64,000 nt of DNA from assembly GCA_907165065.1 (NCBI GenBank), contig OU015524.1, positions 55,779,295-55,843,294 of the forward strand, read 5' to 3'. Position numbers and translations under genes: made by a program. Positions 23,503 through 37,130 of this stretch are shown here, in pieces. How positions within the stretch are numbered: the stretch's first letter is position 1; the number at the start of each line of letters is the position of its first letter. A model generated the notes under the pieces. The model ran no database searches, was not told where the DNA came from, and saw nothing but the letters and a program-made list of their open reading frames with translations. Source of the DNA: Caprimulgus europaeus. Taxonomy: Eukaryota; Chordata; Aves; Caprimulgiformes; Caprimulgidae.

Positions 23503-25987
23503 GCTCACAGTAGGCTATCTAACTAATAAGCACAATTTAAAGCCTGCACTGATGACTCAATGTAGTTAACTATTTGATCATGCTCTCACACTTGCATGCA
23601 AGGTTATGCATACCATAAAAGCATTTACATCAACTTGAACATTTACACAGGGAACTCCTTTATAACATGCTCTGCTAAAGCTGTGTCTGACAATTACGGA
23701 AGATTTTAAAACAGAAGATACACTGCAAAGGTTTAACAAAATAAGAACTCTTAACAGTATTAAATAATCCCTGAAACACAGTCTGTAAATACTCTAACAT
23801 CACAGCAATATAATCGTGCGAAATTTACTCTTTACATCTATATAACAGATACTAACCTTTATTAAGTATAGATTCAAATTTTCAGCAGCTAACCTACTCC
23901 ACTATGTCTACGCAGAAGATCCATGGCTCCTTATGTAAGGACATATTCAATATTTAGTGAGCTTTTCACTCTCTCACTATCAAAAGATTTCAGGATCGTT
24001 CTCTCTATATTGCACAAATTAATACCGAATGTGGTACCTGACCTGTATTCCTGTGATAAGAATTGTACCAGCAAAAACCTTACAGCAGAGCACATTTCAA
24101 CTGTAACTAAGCAACACCGCTTCAAACGGCTTCCTGGAGATTACATATTAAAATGAATGACTGGCAGTAGTCTTTGAAGAGATACCGTGACAGTAACATG
24201 TCAAGTCCCCAGCAACTGAGAGGACACAGAGCAGTGGGTATGTTACTGCATACAGCTTCTGGCAAAAAGTGCTCAGAAGCCTGTTAGCAAAGGAAATGAT
24301 ACAAAGGTCCCCCTCTCACCTGAGTAAACAAAATGCAGGCTTGTGTACTGATCACAGATTTATTCCTATATGCTGAAAAGTGTTTTCCTCCAGTCAATGC
24401 TCAGTGTTTGCACAGATGAATTTAATAGCAATTCACTGGCTAAGCTTACCAAACGGTCCCACCATTCCTATCAACCCATCTATATTTTCATTGTGTTGCA
24501 CTTCAGCCAATACCTTGCTGTGAAGAGATACGAAGTAGGCTTCCTCAGATGCAAGGGATACACTGATCTTACTATGGCAAAAATTCTGCTGAGGGCATCC
24601 TGTGACTAACTTACTCTCACATAAGGAAAGACTTGGAAAAAATATCTCAGATAGCTGCACTTGAGACCTTCTCAGACAAAAAGCAATGACCCTAGCATGC
24701 ATTGGTAAGTCAAATTAAAACCCAGTAGCTTCATTCAACATAAGCTGCAAGCCCATAAAACTTTTGTATAAAATGGCCATAAGCTGTAAAGTTCACTAAA
24801 ATAACCCATTGTTAGATGACACAAAGATACAGAGAAAGTGATGATATTATCTGAACAAAACGCTAAGAAACAAACCCAAAATTCCTAGGAAACAAGGACT
24901 GAAAAAAAACTCCACTAATGTGCTTCTGGTACTATCCAATAGCACATTAGGATTCATCAATGCAAATCTGAGTGACAAAACAAACTCCAGAAACAGATAT
25001 AATTACACACACTTCTCTTGAAGATTTCCCCATCCAACTCCCATGGGAAAACTCCCCTGGCACAGACTAACCTAAATCAAAGTTTATTTGTTGTCTCAAA
25101 AATCCCTTAATACAGCATTTCTGATGCAAAGAAAGCAGAGTTTAGGTGTTTCTTATAAATGTATCAAAAGGAGATCTATAGTGTTCACAAATGTTTGACC
25201 TGTTTTTTTTTAAACAAATGTAAAATCTTATAAATCCTGAAAGATTTGATGTTAATGAGAAAGCTAATGAAATTTAGCTTTAGAAGAGACTAGACCTTGA
25301 AAAAAAACCCCAAAAAAACAGTATCTCCCTCATAGTTTTTAATATTGTTTTGGTTCAGTTTTATTAGCCACCACTTAAGTTAGAAAAGCTGCCACTATTC
25401 CAACAAAGAATAACTAGAAGACCCAACTGATCTTCCAGATAAACTACCATTGTCTGTCTCAGCTGTTCCAAGATGACCATGAAACTTCTCAGCTTTTATT
25501 TATATGACATTACTATTTATTTTAAAAAATGACCCTTATTCAAAACACAAAAAATAACAAAACTGCAATCAAGTTTTAAATACTAGTGAGACAGAAAAAA
25601 AGCAATATAAAATACAGCCTTATTGTTGCAAGTGCAGCCTCTCTCTACACCTTATTTTTCCTTTCTCTGTTATATTTACTGTTTCAGTTTCTTTCGTCAT
25701 CTCACCAACAATTTCTGTCTATATTTAAAATATATTTATATCTAAAATATTAATACCTGATATTCAGATAGAAGAAGGAGGAACATTCAAAAGCAATTCT
25801 GAATATTGCTTGTAAGAGACACAGATATCACAGTTCATGTCATTACTAAAAGACACCTAGCTTTAACTACCATCAAGATTACACCACCCACAGAAACTAG
25901 AAATAATCTTTCTTTGTATCCTATGGATGATTTACAGCTTTGGAAACAATGAAATGTAATGCACAGAACAAATGCATGAAGCCCTAC

Positions 25988-26152
25988 CTTATGTTGTTCA
26001 AGCTTATGGTGTATTATATTTGCTGTTTCCTCATGAGCTTGCTGAAGAGTTAGTTCTTCCCTCAGAGCAGTCTCTGCTCTATAGAGCCAAGCACCTATGG
26101 TACCCAAAGGTGCAGGAAGAGATTTATCAAGGTGTATGTGCCAATCAAGTAG
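25988..26152 (-). CDS. SYNE1: SYNE1 exon: rod, GTIGAWLYRAE segment
   Basis: 165 nt, phase 0 to 0, 55 codons, starting LLDWHIHLDKSLPAPLG, then TIGAWLYRAETALREE, ending IIHHKLEQHK. It is nearly identical to human over GTIGAWLYRAE.ALREE. Acceptor tatttcctag; donor GTAGGG. The downstream intron (23421-25987, 2.6 kb) shows only a GA-rich run beside the next exon. Confidence 0.96.
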
Positions 26153-27347
26153 CTAGGAAATAAAAGTAAGAGAAATTAATTTCCTTCCCTGATTAAGCAG
26201 ATGAACAAATATCTTGGAAAAAAACAGACTTTACACTGTAAGACCAAAACCCCACATAACAGACCATGTTTGAGACTTAAACCTAGCTATATTACTTCAC
26301 ATTAGTTCTGAAATTATAGCATTCTCACAGGCAACAAAATTTCTATAACGATTTGCTGACTCATGTATTTCCCTTCCAGAAGGGTAATTGAGTTACAGAA
26401 CTGACCACATACAAACTGGAACAAGTGCCAAGCTAAAGAGCTGGAGTTTCATAAATTAATAGGCACAGCAAGGGATATGCGACCTCCTTCTACTCCATGT
26501 AATTTATTTCATGCTCTTCCATAAAATCTTTTTAACTTTATTTTGAACATATTTTCTATGTGTAAAGTGTAAATGAGTCTCAAAGGGTTGTGGAGTTGAA
26601 AATACAGCAGTAAAATACTGTGTCATACTGGCAATTCCAGAGAGTGAAAAATAACAAAAATTATTTCAAAACTCCAGAATATGTTTAAACAGATGCTCTG
26701 TAAATATATGACATTAAAAAAAAATCCATTCGTATACACTGAGTAGTAGTGATTTAATAACTTCTTATTTGGGACGAACAATATAACTCACTTGAAATTT
26801 TCTTATTTGGAACAAGCATAACTCACTTTGGATTTTTCATTCAATTATTACAAAATTACTATCACAAATACTAATATTAATTTATTACTATTGCAATCAT
26901 GTAAAAAATAGCATTAAAGCCTCATTGATATATAATGTATTCAGTATTACACATAAACTTTTTTTAGTTTTATTGAAAAATGTTATATTAGAATTTCTCA
27001 GGTAACTAGCAATTTACATTAATACATTGCATTTCAAAGGGGCATTATGCATGCTTTTCTTTTAATTTTTTTTTTTTTAATTTGGCTAAGCACTCTTAAC
27101 ACACTTTCAAATACTCAAAGTATACTCCTTTTCTTAAAGTTCATATTCTGTCTTTGAGCAATATTAAAAATGATAGTGCAGTAAATGTTCTCAAAATAAA
27201 TGCAAAATAATTCAACAGTGATAGAAATTTGGTCCATTTTTAGGGTCTTAATGCCTAATAAATACAACAGCAAACAGGTGTCTAAATTATTTTAAATTCT
27301 CATCCTTCATTTAACAAAAAATATAGAGCATAATATTTTCAACTTAC

Positions 27348-27485
27348 CCTGGAAGAAACTCTGTCCCACGCTTGCTTCACCATAGCTTGATCAAGTGACA
27401 ATTTACCATCTTTCCTTAATGACTGGGTCACAAGTTCAATCTGTTTCCTTTTTACATCATATTGTACTCTGAAATGCTTAAATGA
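27348..27485 (-). CDS. SYNE1: SYNE1 exon: rod, first spectrin-like repeat region
   Basis: 138 nt, phase 0 to 0, 46 codons, starting SFKHFRVQYDVKRKQIE and ending QAWDRVSSR. Human has SFKHFRVQYEMKRKQIE. It forms amphipathic helices with a conserved Trp typical of spectrin repeats. Acceptor tttgtgcag, donor GTAAGT. The following intron (26153-27347, 1.2 kb) is AT-rich with nothing recognisable. Confidence 0.95.
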
Positions 27486-28253
27486 CTGCACAAAGAGAAA
27501 ATCAGATCAATGTAGTACAGAATCAAAGAATGAAATTCTTCAACATTTATGGAGTGCTACAGCCTATGACAAGTCCTAATCCTTCCTAAAGAGGAGTGTA
27601 GTAGACTTGCATATTTACACTGAAATGCATTTTATTAAAGGTTTTAATAGATGGTAAATTCTCCAAGAAAATATAGGTAGGACTTTTGTATTTCTCTTCA
27701 GTTTTCACATGCCCAAACCCTATATGAAAGGAAATAATAATTGATCAGATAAACTAAAATGGATTAAATACTACTTGAGACAGACAGTGGCTGCTTTTAG
27801 AGAACAGCCGAGCTTCAAAGGAAAATCCAGGACAATATTTATATTGCCAGTTTAGATATTAACCTTTGAAAGAGGGGTTAAAAATGAAGCTCTAAGCTCT
27901 GTCCTCTCTACCTGTCACCTCATCCAGGCTCAGCCATACCTCCCATCTGAGCTATATCATGCAGGATCTGGAAGGACTGTACAGACACATGCTCACTTCT
28001 AACTAGGACAGTCCTTTTTCACACTGCTAGAAAAAGCACTGTGTTAGGCAAACCATCTGTGCACTGTTTTACGTAGCAAAGCTGGAGCTGACATTATAAT
28101 TCCTCCACCAATAAAAGGCAAGATAGTTTGTGTCCTTGGTTTTTTTTAGCTACAGTATATTGACTTGCATATATACAGATTGTATAAAATACTGAAGTAC
28201 ATGTTGCAATGATGACAATAATGTCTTTTCATACAGATTTTCCTACTGCTTAC

Positions 28254-28361
28254 CTGGTATTTTTCCTGTAAGCTTGTTTCTGCCACCTGTGTTCGGGCTA
28301 AGTCTCTTTCAAATTGTTCTACCCACACTTTTAGGTCTCTCAACATCAGTCTGTCCTCCTT
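28254..28361 (-). CDS. SYNE1: SYNE1 exon: start of the spectrin-like rod
   Basis: 108 nt, phase 0 to 0, 36 codons, beginning KEDRLMLRDLKVWVEQF and ending SLQEKYQ. It is helical and charged, matching human REDRVIFKEMKVWIEQF. Donor GTAAGC. The acceptor reads tgatcacag, and behind it lies a UG repeat plus a UUUG repeat instead of a plain pyrimidine tract. The next intron (27486-28253, 768 bp) shows nothing recognisable. Confidence 0.94.
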
Positions 28362-28377
28362 CTGTGATCAGTACAGC

Positions 28378-28437
28378 CACACACACACACAAAAAAAAAC
28401 AAACCAACAAAAACAAACAAACAAACAAACAAAAAAC
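28378..28437 (+). repeat. (CA)n, A9 and (AAAC)n simple repeats at a splice acceptor
   Basis: On the + strand there are about six CA units, then nine A and several AAAC units. In the SYNE1 transcript this reads (UUUG)n, U9 and (GU)n, lying 17 to 76 nt before the exon 8 acceptor. That is where the branch point and pyrimidine tract would be expected. Confidence 0.85.
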
Positions 28438-31400
28438 CCCACATTGGAGCCTATTAGTACAGGTGTCAGATATAGTCCAGAAATTAACATCTCTCTAGCA
28501 AGTCAAGGTCATTAGTTGTAGTGAAACAACTACAATGGAACATCTGGGCCCAGTTCTCTCATCACTCATCTTCATGCAGTCTAACTGAAAAGCACTTCCT
28601 GAGTATAAGATGAGAAGTTAGCATCTAGACATGAGTCTTACAGTGGTGAAATAATGAAAATTCAGGACATCGCAGCATCAGAGATATTACTTGCTCTTCT
28701 CATCTGATGCTAAATTAACACAAAATCCCTTAAATATACCTCAACAGCTAATTTTAGTCTTTCACATATTTTCAGAGTTAATTTTTAGTAAAAGTTAATT
28801 GAGCTGAGACAGGAGAGGATTTTATCATCTTTTACCACCATCTATTATCTGGTCTGCTATTGCTGAAAATAAATGTTATTTTCTGAGGGACTTCAGGGTA
28901 ATCCTTGATATCAAACTCAAGTTCAAAAGTTGGCAAAATATTTTGGTAGAGAATGTTTTAACAAGGAAAATGAAAAGAAAGAAAGAAAACACAATTATAT
29001 TCAGTTCCTTTTCCCTCCATGCCACTTTTTGGCTTTGAAAAACATCGTGTTTGTTTCACAGTTTTGCTTTAATACTTCAGTCTGTTATGGCACTAGTATT
29101 TTGCAAGACTGCAAAGTTCTCTGCAGAATTCAGTGACCTGGCAGTGAATAGAAAAAATACTAACAGGAAATCTCAGGTTTGTGAGCATGTTATAGGCAAA
29201 GGTTAACAGAGAACAGAAAACATTTTTGTGCACTGTGTAAGCAGGCTAATCAAGTAGGATACAAATACCTGTCTCAGATTTCCAGCCAGTGAACCCTATG
29301 TGCTGGCTGTTAATCAGAAGCTACTCTTCGAGACCAAAGAAGCCATGTTACTATAACATTTTTCAGAAATAGATCTATTACAGTGAACAAATACAACACC
29401 ACATCATATGAGTCAATCACCTAAAATGAGTGATTAAGTTTCAAGCATCACATGAGAGAAGTAAAACTGGACCTTGTGATAAAAAAGAACAGCCACTGAC
29501 CGTACATCAGAAACAATGTACTTTTAAGATCCTAATCTGGGAAAGGAACCAATTATGGTTCCTTTCTTTGAAAGCTGCCTCAAATATATAAAATACAACT
29601 TCCTTTAATAATTTTAAAAGCATAGAACTATTGCTTCTTTCAGCTGAGGAAATGACAGTATCCTCAGATAGGAAAGAAAACCTTATTTGATGTATTTCTA
29701 CGAATTCTCTTATTGATCCTCTACTCAAAACAGTGGTAGTTGGTTAGACAGAATTTGCACAACAAATTCTGAAAACATCATAGGTACTACATCTGTTTAC
29801 TAGCTACGTAAATTTGTAACTGAGTAGTTGCAGTGAAGTTAACACAATATTAGAGCAGCTGTACTGGAACAAAGTTTACTACAGCTCATACTCTTGTCTT
29901 CTGACACTTGTCAAAAATTAGTACCTGAGAAACAATTTAGGACACATATGACACTTCCCTGCTCCAGCTATTTGTAATGATGGGTTTTCCTTGACTGCAC
30001 ATAGTGTCCCAAGAAGGCAAAACTCTTAGTGTTTTCAACTTCTCAAATCATTTAAATGTAGAGAAGGAAAATAAAATGCTTCCATACAACAATGGATGCA
30101 AAAATAGATATTTTGCAAGGTTCTTGTCAACGTACTTTAAAATTTAATAACGATTAAAACTGAGTCTGACCAACTTTTTGAAATAGCATTATCACCAGGA
30201 TCAAAACCACCTCTATGCTACCTGAAGATAAAGAACACAGCAACAGCCACACTTTTCTTAAATTGTATACCATTTCTCTGACATTAAGTAAAAAGATAAA
30301 GTTAACAAGTGGCATTGAGTCTTCTGTGATTTTTGTGGGGGTTTTTTTTCTATTTAGTTAGACTTTTTTTTTTTAACTTTGTTTAATTGCAGATGTAGGT
30401 GCTTCAGTAACTGCCTGAGTGCTGTTAAAGACATTGTGCAACAGTGCATGATAAGCATTTTATTTATTCATATATTTTCACAGATTTCCAGTTCAGCGCA
30501 TCATTTACTACCTGCAAACTTGGTTCTATGGTCCTTGGTTGATGCAAAAGCATTTTAAAATCTCAGTTTGGGTAACCAACATAAAAGATTCACTTTCTTA
30601 AACGTTAAGGCACCTCTCAGCAACACCCCTCAGGTTTAATGAACTATCATTCTTAAAACAAGACTTTCATTAGTGCCTAGCACTTCTTACTCTGTAAAAA
30701 AATATCAAAAGGATATCACAGATATGTAAACTAGTCTCTAAAGCCTGCACATCTGAAGTAGCATACAAATCAGAAAATAAATCAAAGTTATCTAGATAAT
30801 CATAACTATTTGTGCTTTCTCCAGTATGAAGATCACTGATCTCTGATCACATTTATTTCAGTTCATCTAAGTCACTGTGACTTATTTTGTGCATGCCACT
30901 TCCAAACAGCATTTTCAAGTATTAATTTATCCTGACACTATTCTATGAACATTCACTGATGTGCAGAGATGAACAGAACTGGAGCACTCAGCTGCCAAAG
31001 AACATCAAAGAAGGTAATTAAAGAAAAGTATTTATGAGTTCCAATATGATAAGGGGATACAATTTAAATTTACAAAGAAAGTTTTCAGTCCAAACTCAAA
31101 GTACTGGAACATTATTTTATTAACTGATATACCAGATTCCATTTGAAAATTACATAATACAGAATACTTTTGTGTTTGAAGATCTAAAAATACACATCTG
31201 TGAGAAATTTAATTACAGATTGGAAAAGGAGTACTTTGTTGGGTTCTCTAATATGCAATTATAAAGTAGGCAAACTGTTCAAATTCTCAGGCACAGGCAA
31301 GATAGAAGTTTCAAATACGAACATTTAAATCTAAACCATTTAAGTTGCCTGTTTTTCCAGAGGTATTGAACTATTGTATTTCCTATATGCTGAGAAAATC

Positions 31401-32925
31401 AAGTCCCTTTAAAAATGTTTATACATAAATTCAATTAATTATGCTATTCCTTTTGAAAACTGGTTTTATAGATATGTGTTACTGGATATATGTGTGTGCA
31501 TGTGTTACCAAAACATGTTCACTAACAGTAGCACAGATTCATAGTGAATACTGAGCCAAGCACAGATGAGCTATTAATGCCTGTCTGTAAAAGTAGACAG
31601 TAAATCACTGGAAGAGCTCAGAAAGTTATTTTTGCAGCCGCTACTCAGGAAATTCGTCTTACATTGGGGAACTCAGCTGACATAAAGATGTTGGAGGTGA
31701 CAGGATTATCTTCTGAATTACTTGCTCATCAGGGCACAAGGGAAAGACTTTACATCCGAAATACTTTGAAGGAGTGTTCTTCCTCTATAGCTAAATTTAT
31801 ACCAAGATAAAGAAATTCACAGAGCTTTTACCATTTCAGATCTTAACTGGCTCAAGCATCCATGCACTGGGGCTATGTAAGGCTAAGAATGTACAACAAG
31901 GTTCCATTAAAGCTGCCCAAACTTACTTGAATGGATTTAAATGATGGGATTAATTTTGCTATCAGTATCAATCTTCACTTCAATACATATATGAGTTAGA
32001 TGTCCATAATATGAGATGAATCCTTGATCATACTTACCTGAAAATAACCTATTGTTTATATATTAACCCCACCCCAAACACACACACAAATGAGTGTGGA
32101 ACCCAGGTAATTAATTGGATTGTGTCAAACTATAAACACTGTTGACTGACTGCTGTGACACCTGTTATTTATTTCATAATATAATAACTTCTGCAGTCTT
32201 CCAGTTTCACATCTGAATGTTCATTTCAAATACTCCATATTGGATTTCTGAACTTCTCAGTTAATACTAGAAAATTCTAAATATCTAAAAGTCCAAGGTG
32301 ATTTTAAAAGTATATTTTTAAAACATCATAATTCATGTGACAAAGGAGCAGTGCATATCATGCAATTACATATGAATGCTCTCTCCTTCCAACCCATAGT
32401 CCACATACATCACTTACACAATCATATATACAATCTAGTATCTACTCTATAAACCTAGAGACATACAAAACTATCCATCTAAAATGAGATTAGATGAGTA
32501 GAAACATTGATTTTTAATCTATTTTTTTCAAGTTTGTATCTTTACTTAAGAAAAGCAAAAGCATAGTCTGAGATTCATTATAGAAAAGTTGACTTTTCTA
32601 TAATATTTATGAATTTTTTGCAAGATTAAGCGTTAGGCTGTTAGGATCAGCTCGTGTAAGAAATTAGATATAGACTCATTATGTTCATCTATTTGCTTTT
32701 TTGAAAAGATTAACGTTAGGCTAGCAAACCAATGTACATAAAAGACATCCAAAGTCTAAAGTCAAAGAAGTGGAGGATAAAAACAGATAACAAGCACAAA
32801 AGGTCCAACTCAAGCAATTATTCTGGAGCATGTTACCCTTACCTTAAATTTCATAAAAGAAATGACAAAAGTTGAGATTGCTTGAAGTTCCTAGCAATAT
32901 GAAACAAATGGGAAATAAAGAAGAG

Positions 32926-32965
32926 AGAGAGAAAAAAAAAAAAAAAAGAAAAAGAAAAAAAAGAA
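32926..32965 (+). repeat. A-rich (GA, AAAG) simple run
   Basis: GAGAGAG followed by about 17 A and AAAGAAAAAG units, in the 9.6 kb intron. No adjoining retroposon body was recognised. Confidence 0.8.
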
Positions 32966-34857
32966 GCAAACAAAATAAAGCAAAACAGGCAGGAAGCCGA
33001 GAGAACAATAAAAGAGCCACACATGTAAGAATACAAGAATTCTGTGATTCTGTAAGAAAACAATATGTTCTTAAAATATTATGAAGTTCATGTATCTGTG
33101 AAGTATTTTTCATTAGATTTGATTTCCAATTACTAGTCACTACATGATTTATTTTATCTGGAAAAATATTTACTTACCTTAGATTAACTGTGATTCTTTG
33201 AGATGTGTTGACTACACAAGTTCACATGTGTGCACAGCTGGTCCATGCATCAGCTTGGATTTAAATTCCTTTTAATTCTGGAAGTGCACATGCAAATAGC
33301 TGTTCCCTCTGACCTCAAATAAGGGATAAGCTTCAATCATTACTTTACTTCTTCCAATGCAAATTCCTTATAAACTGAGCATTGAATCAGGAGGGAAGAT
33401 GAACAGGAATTTGTGTGGACAACACATCTTGAGGAAACACAGTGACAGCTGAGTTGGTTGGCAGGCAGGGGGAGAGGGTTAGAAATCCTTCCCTCCCCAC
33501 CATCAAAAACCACCCAGATACACTCCACTCTGAAGTAGGATTCTTCTTACTAAATTTAGGCATCTGCAACTGAGATAGAATATCACTCTTTCACTTCTTT
33601 TTGACAGACAGAAAAAAACATTTGCATCTAGCATCTACTGCCCAGGTCATTCTACAGCAAGCACCTAACACATGTCAAATGGGATACACCTAAAAACACT
33701 TAACAGATGAGAGTCTTGCAAGATTCTCTCTCCTAGGTTTCTGGATTTGGTCATTCTGTGATACATATTTCCTTATACTGGACTTCAGGGGGAAGACAGA
33801 AAGGCTAAGAATTAGGAGACTGTATCAGTCACAAAAATATAAAGCATGTCTGGATTTCTTTTAATCAACTGCCAACAACATTTTACCTATCACTACCTAA
33901 GTGAAGGCTTCATCCGAGCCAGTTTTAACTCTGTTGAAATGCTATGCAACAGGAACTTCCAGAAAACAGTTTGTTTAGGACATCACCTTAAGAATGATGC
34001 CACCTGGAAAAGTATCTATCTTTCACTGATAACAGGTGGAGTGTAAGTACCCAGCCTTAAGATTCTTAAAGATGGATGAATCCTAAATAACGAAATTAAA
34101 CTAAATAACTAAATTAATCAAATAATGCAGAATTCCTACGGAAGCTTAGGACACGGGTACTCTAGGTCAGTAAGAGGGAAGAAAGAAGCAATAGATACAG
34201 TTCTACCTTACACTGTTAGCTATGGTGATCACAAGATCATTCAATTCACTTATATGGTTTCCACAAAACACAAAAGGGCTATTCTAAAATGGACTGATCT
34301 TAGATTTTTTTATCTGATCTTGCATAAGTTTGTCTACCTAGAAGAGAACCTGTGGACAACACTTCTTGAAAAAGAACAACTGAATTTTCAAGCTAAATGG
34401 GTTATATAGTCACACAAATTATCTGATTCACTGCCAACTCTGTGCACTGAGAAAATAAGTACTCTCTCCTCTACATTTGTTCCAGTAAATTAATTTAGCA
34501 AGGTGAATATTAGAACAACCATGGGTGCAGAAAGGGGTTTAGAAAAGATACTTAAATGGCTTGTGTGGTCAAGAAAGTCAGTTGCTGTACTATGATTCCA
34601 AGAACTTCTATCAAAAAAGACTTCATTTAAATTTGCAAAGTTATAAGTTCATGAATATTTCCTTAAATACTAAAGAAAATAGTTCTTCCTCTTATAAGCA
34701 GAATCCACTTTTCTATTTTTTAAAGGAATTTAAATCTCCATTCTTGTATGATACCATTTAGAAAAAAGCATTCCTCTTGCATTGCAAGAAGACCTCTGCT
34801 CTCACTGTTTCATTTAAAAAAAAATCTTAAATATGTCATCTATGCTCTTAAATATTA

Positions 34858-35335
34858 TCATAGAAATGCAGAATCACAGAATGGTTGAAGTTGAAAGGGA
34901 CCTTGAAAACATACAGACAGCTTTTGAGTACATCCAATGATGGAGACACCTCTCTGGGCAATTTGTACCAGTGCTCAGTCACCCTCACAGTGAAAAAGCA
35001 TTTCCTGACGTTCAGAGGGGACCTGCTGCATTTCAGTTTATCTTCATTGCCTCTGGTCCTGTTACTGTACACCATTACCAAGAGTCTGGCTCCATTCTCT
35101 TTGGATCCTTCCTTCACATATTTTTACACATCAAGAAGATGCCCTCAGCCTTCTCTTCTCCAGGCTGAACAGCCTCAGCTCTCTCAACATCTCCTCATAG
35201 GAGAGATGCTTCAGTCCCCTCATCATCCTTGTGGTCCTCCGTTAGACTCTCTCCAATATGTCCAGGCTTCTTGTACTGAGGAGCCCAGAGCTGGACACAG
35301 TGCTTCAAGTGTGTCCTCACCAGCTTGCAACCTCC
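34858..35335 (-). mobile_element. CR1 LINE 3' fragment, about 480 bp
   Basis: It runs on the minus strand, starting with the tail (reverse complement of GATTCTGCATTTCTATG-like sequence). It contains the conserved ORF2 C-terminal block (HWYKLPREV) and a match to the CCTCTGGTCCTGTT-type segment. It is diverged, 5' truncated and lies in the 9.6 kb intron. Confidence 0.9.
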
Positions 35336-36035
35336 CTTGAACTGTTTGCAACACGATCAATTGGGATTTACTGTTGCAATAGCTTTACTTAACCTGGTGA
35401 TTTAAATGATCCTTTTTGTAATTTTCACGAACCCATATGCAATTAAGAATTTGGGTTAAAAGATGTGAGAGCATTAGTTGAAGAAAACAAAACAAAACCA
35501 AACCATAAGTTATTTGATTCTGAAATATTAGATTGAGATTTTTTTTCAATTTTCCCTTCAAATACTGTATGAATATGGAATACAATACTTATGTCTGTAT
35601 ATTTTAAACTGCATTAGTGTATTTTTAGCACTAGAATCTCCCCATAAGTATCATGTAATATAAATAACACTCTTATTTTGCCAAGGCTTATCTAGATATC
35701 TTGTTTCATCTAGGTATCCTCCAGTCAACAGGATGAATTGTATTAAATCCTGGCTTCTTTCCCCCTCCCTTCCATAATTGTGTAAACTAAGGTCCTAACA
35801 TTTGCTGGAATTTGTATATGACAGTCTGACAAACCTATCGTTATGATTTTCTTGAGGACAGAACAAATACCTTAAAACGCAAGATCTGAGTATGAGAAAT
35901 TTGATTATGTGTTGGCATATCCTCCCTGAAAAGTTGTAAGTAAAGCAGTTGAGCGCAAAATAAGCTTCCCTCTGCGATATATGACAGAAATACAAAAGTT
36001 TATAGTAATAGAAAACTAAAGCGTGCCAAAATTTA

Positions 36036-36095
36036 TCACAGAATCATAGAATTGTTTTGGTTCGAAAAGATCCTTAAGATCATCAAGTCCAACTG
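36036..36095 (-). mobile_element. CR1 LINE 3' stub
   Basis: About 60 bp with CACAGAATCATAGAAT and GATCATCAAGTCCAAC, the terminal CR1 signature in minus orientation. Strong 5' truncation. Confidence 0.85.
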
Positions 36096-36749
36096 AAAAG
36101 TTTAGCCCTTGAGTGCTTATATCTATTCAGTCCCAAATAGATGAAAACATTGTGCTGTTTTTTTCTATGTATTTCACTGCTTCAGGGCCAGTGACTACTT
36201 GGGGTCTCAGACTTTTTGTGCATTTCTCACTGGCCTGGATCCATCCAGAACTTTTTTCCATCAACCTATCACATATCATGTGGTCATCATTTTGTACTGT
36301 GAGCAGAGGTGAAGGAACTGGAAGTTATGGTGGATATGACTAGGGAGCAAGGTATAGAGTGAGCATAGATGCCTGGTAGGGATGAGAATTTCTCCAGAGA
36401 TGGATTAGCTGAATTTGTGTCAGAAAAAACTGAGGGCCCTATCACTCTTCTTGACTAGAGAGTCTACTGGAGAAGTGGGGTTTGTCTCAAACTGTCATTA
36501 GGGATGTGAGAAAGAACAGAGTTCTTCCTTGAGGAAACAAAGGATGATGACATTAGAAATTTAGTGCAATGCCAAACTTTCTTATCAAAGTCTTGGAGTT
36601 ACTGATTTCTGCAGTGTGACATGCAGGGGACCAAAAGTTCTACCAAAATTAAACCTGGACTGCTACTGCTATATCTTAGCAGTATCTAGGAAGAGGAAGT
36701 GTTATTGAGCTAAACATGTCAAACTGATGAATCTGTGTTGTTTCACTTC

Positions 36750-37130
36750 CTAGTAATTCACTGGGAATTCTGGAGGCAACTCAGCAGTTTCGCTTTCACA
36801 GCTCATGTGCCATCATCCATGTGGGTACAGCCAGAGGCAGGCAGAACATGGAGTGGCTGAGTCCTGCATTCTCCTGCATGGTGTCTGCATAAAGCTCAGG
36901 AGTGGGGGGGCTTTTCCCCTAAATCCAGCCCCAGCACAGGCAGCACACCTGGTTGAGGCTGTTAGCAGCAGAAACTGCATTGTGTGCCATGGTATGGAAA
37001 TGATGGGACTGCCTTAGCCTGCTACGGGCCACCACATGAGGCTTCAGTGCTCAATCCTTCTGCTTCAGCAGCCTCATTGCTCAGTGGAATGCTGTGGCAT
37101 TGGCACACATATTTCTCAGACTAATGTTGC
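36750..37130. other. GC-richer patch of unknown origin in the 9.6 kb intron
   Basis: The base composition shifts from AT-rich to mixed, with segments such as GGCAGGCAGAACATGG, CCAGCCCCAGCACAGGCAG and CTACGGGCCACCACATGAGG. No open frame or known repeat was recognised. It could be an old repeat or a regulatory element. Confidence 0.35.

Noticed and set aside
33165-33210. A good donor (AAG then GTAAGT) on the minus strand in the 9.6 kb intron
   Set aside because: The sequence before it has an AG only 10 nt upstream and stops in the longer frames; no recognisable SYNE1 residues. Treated as a chance donor.
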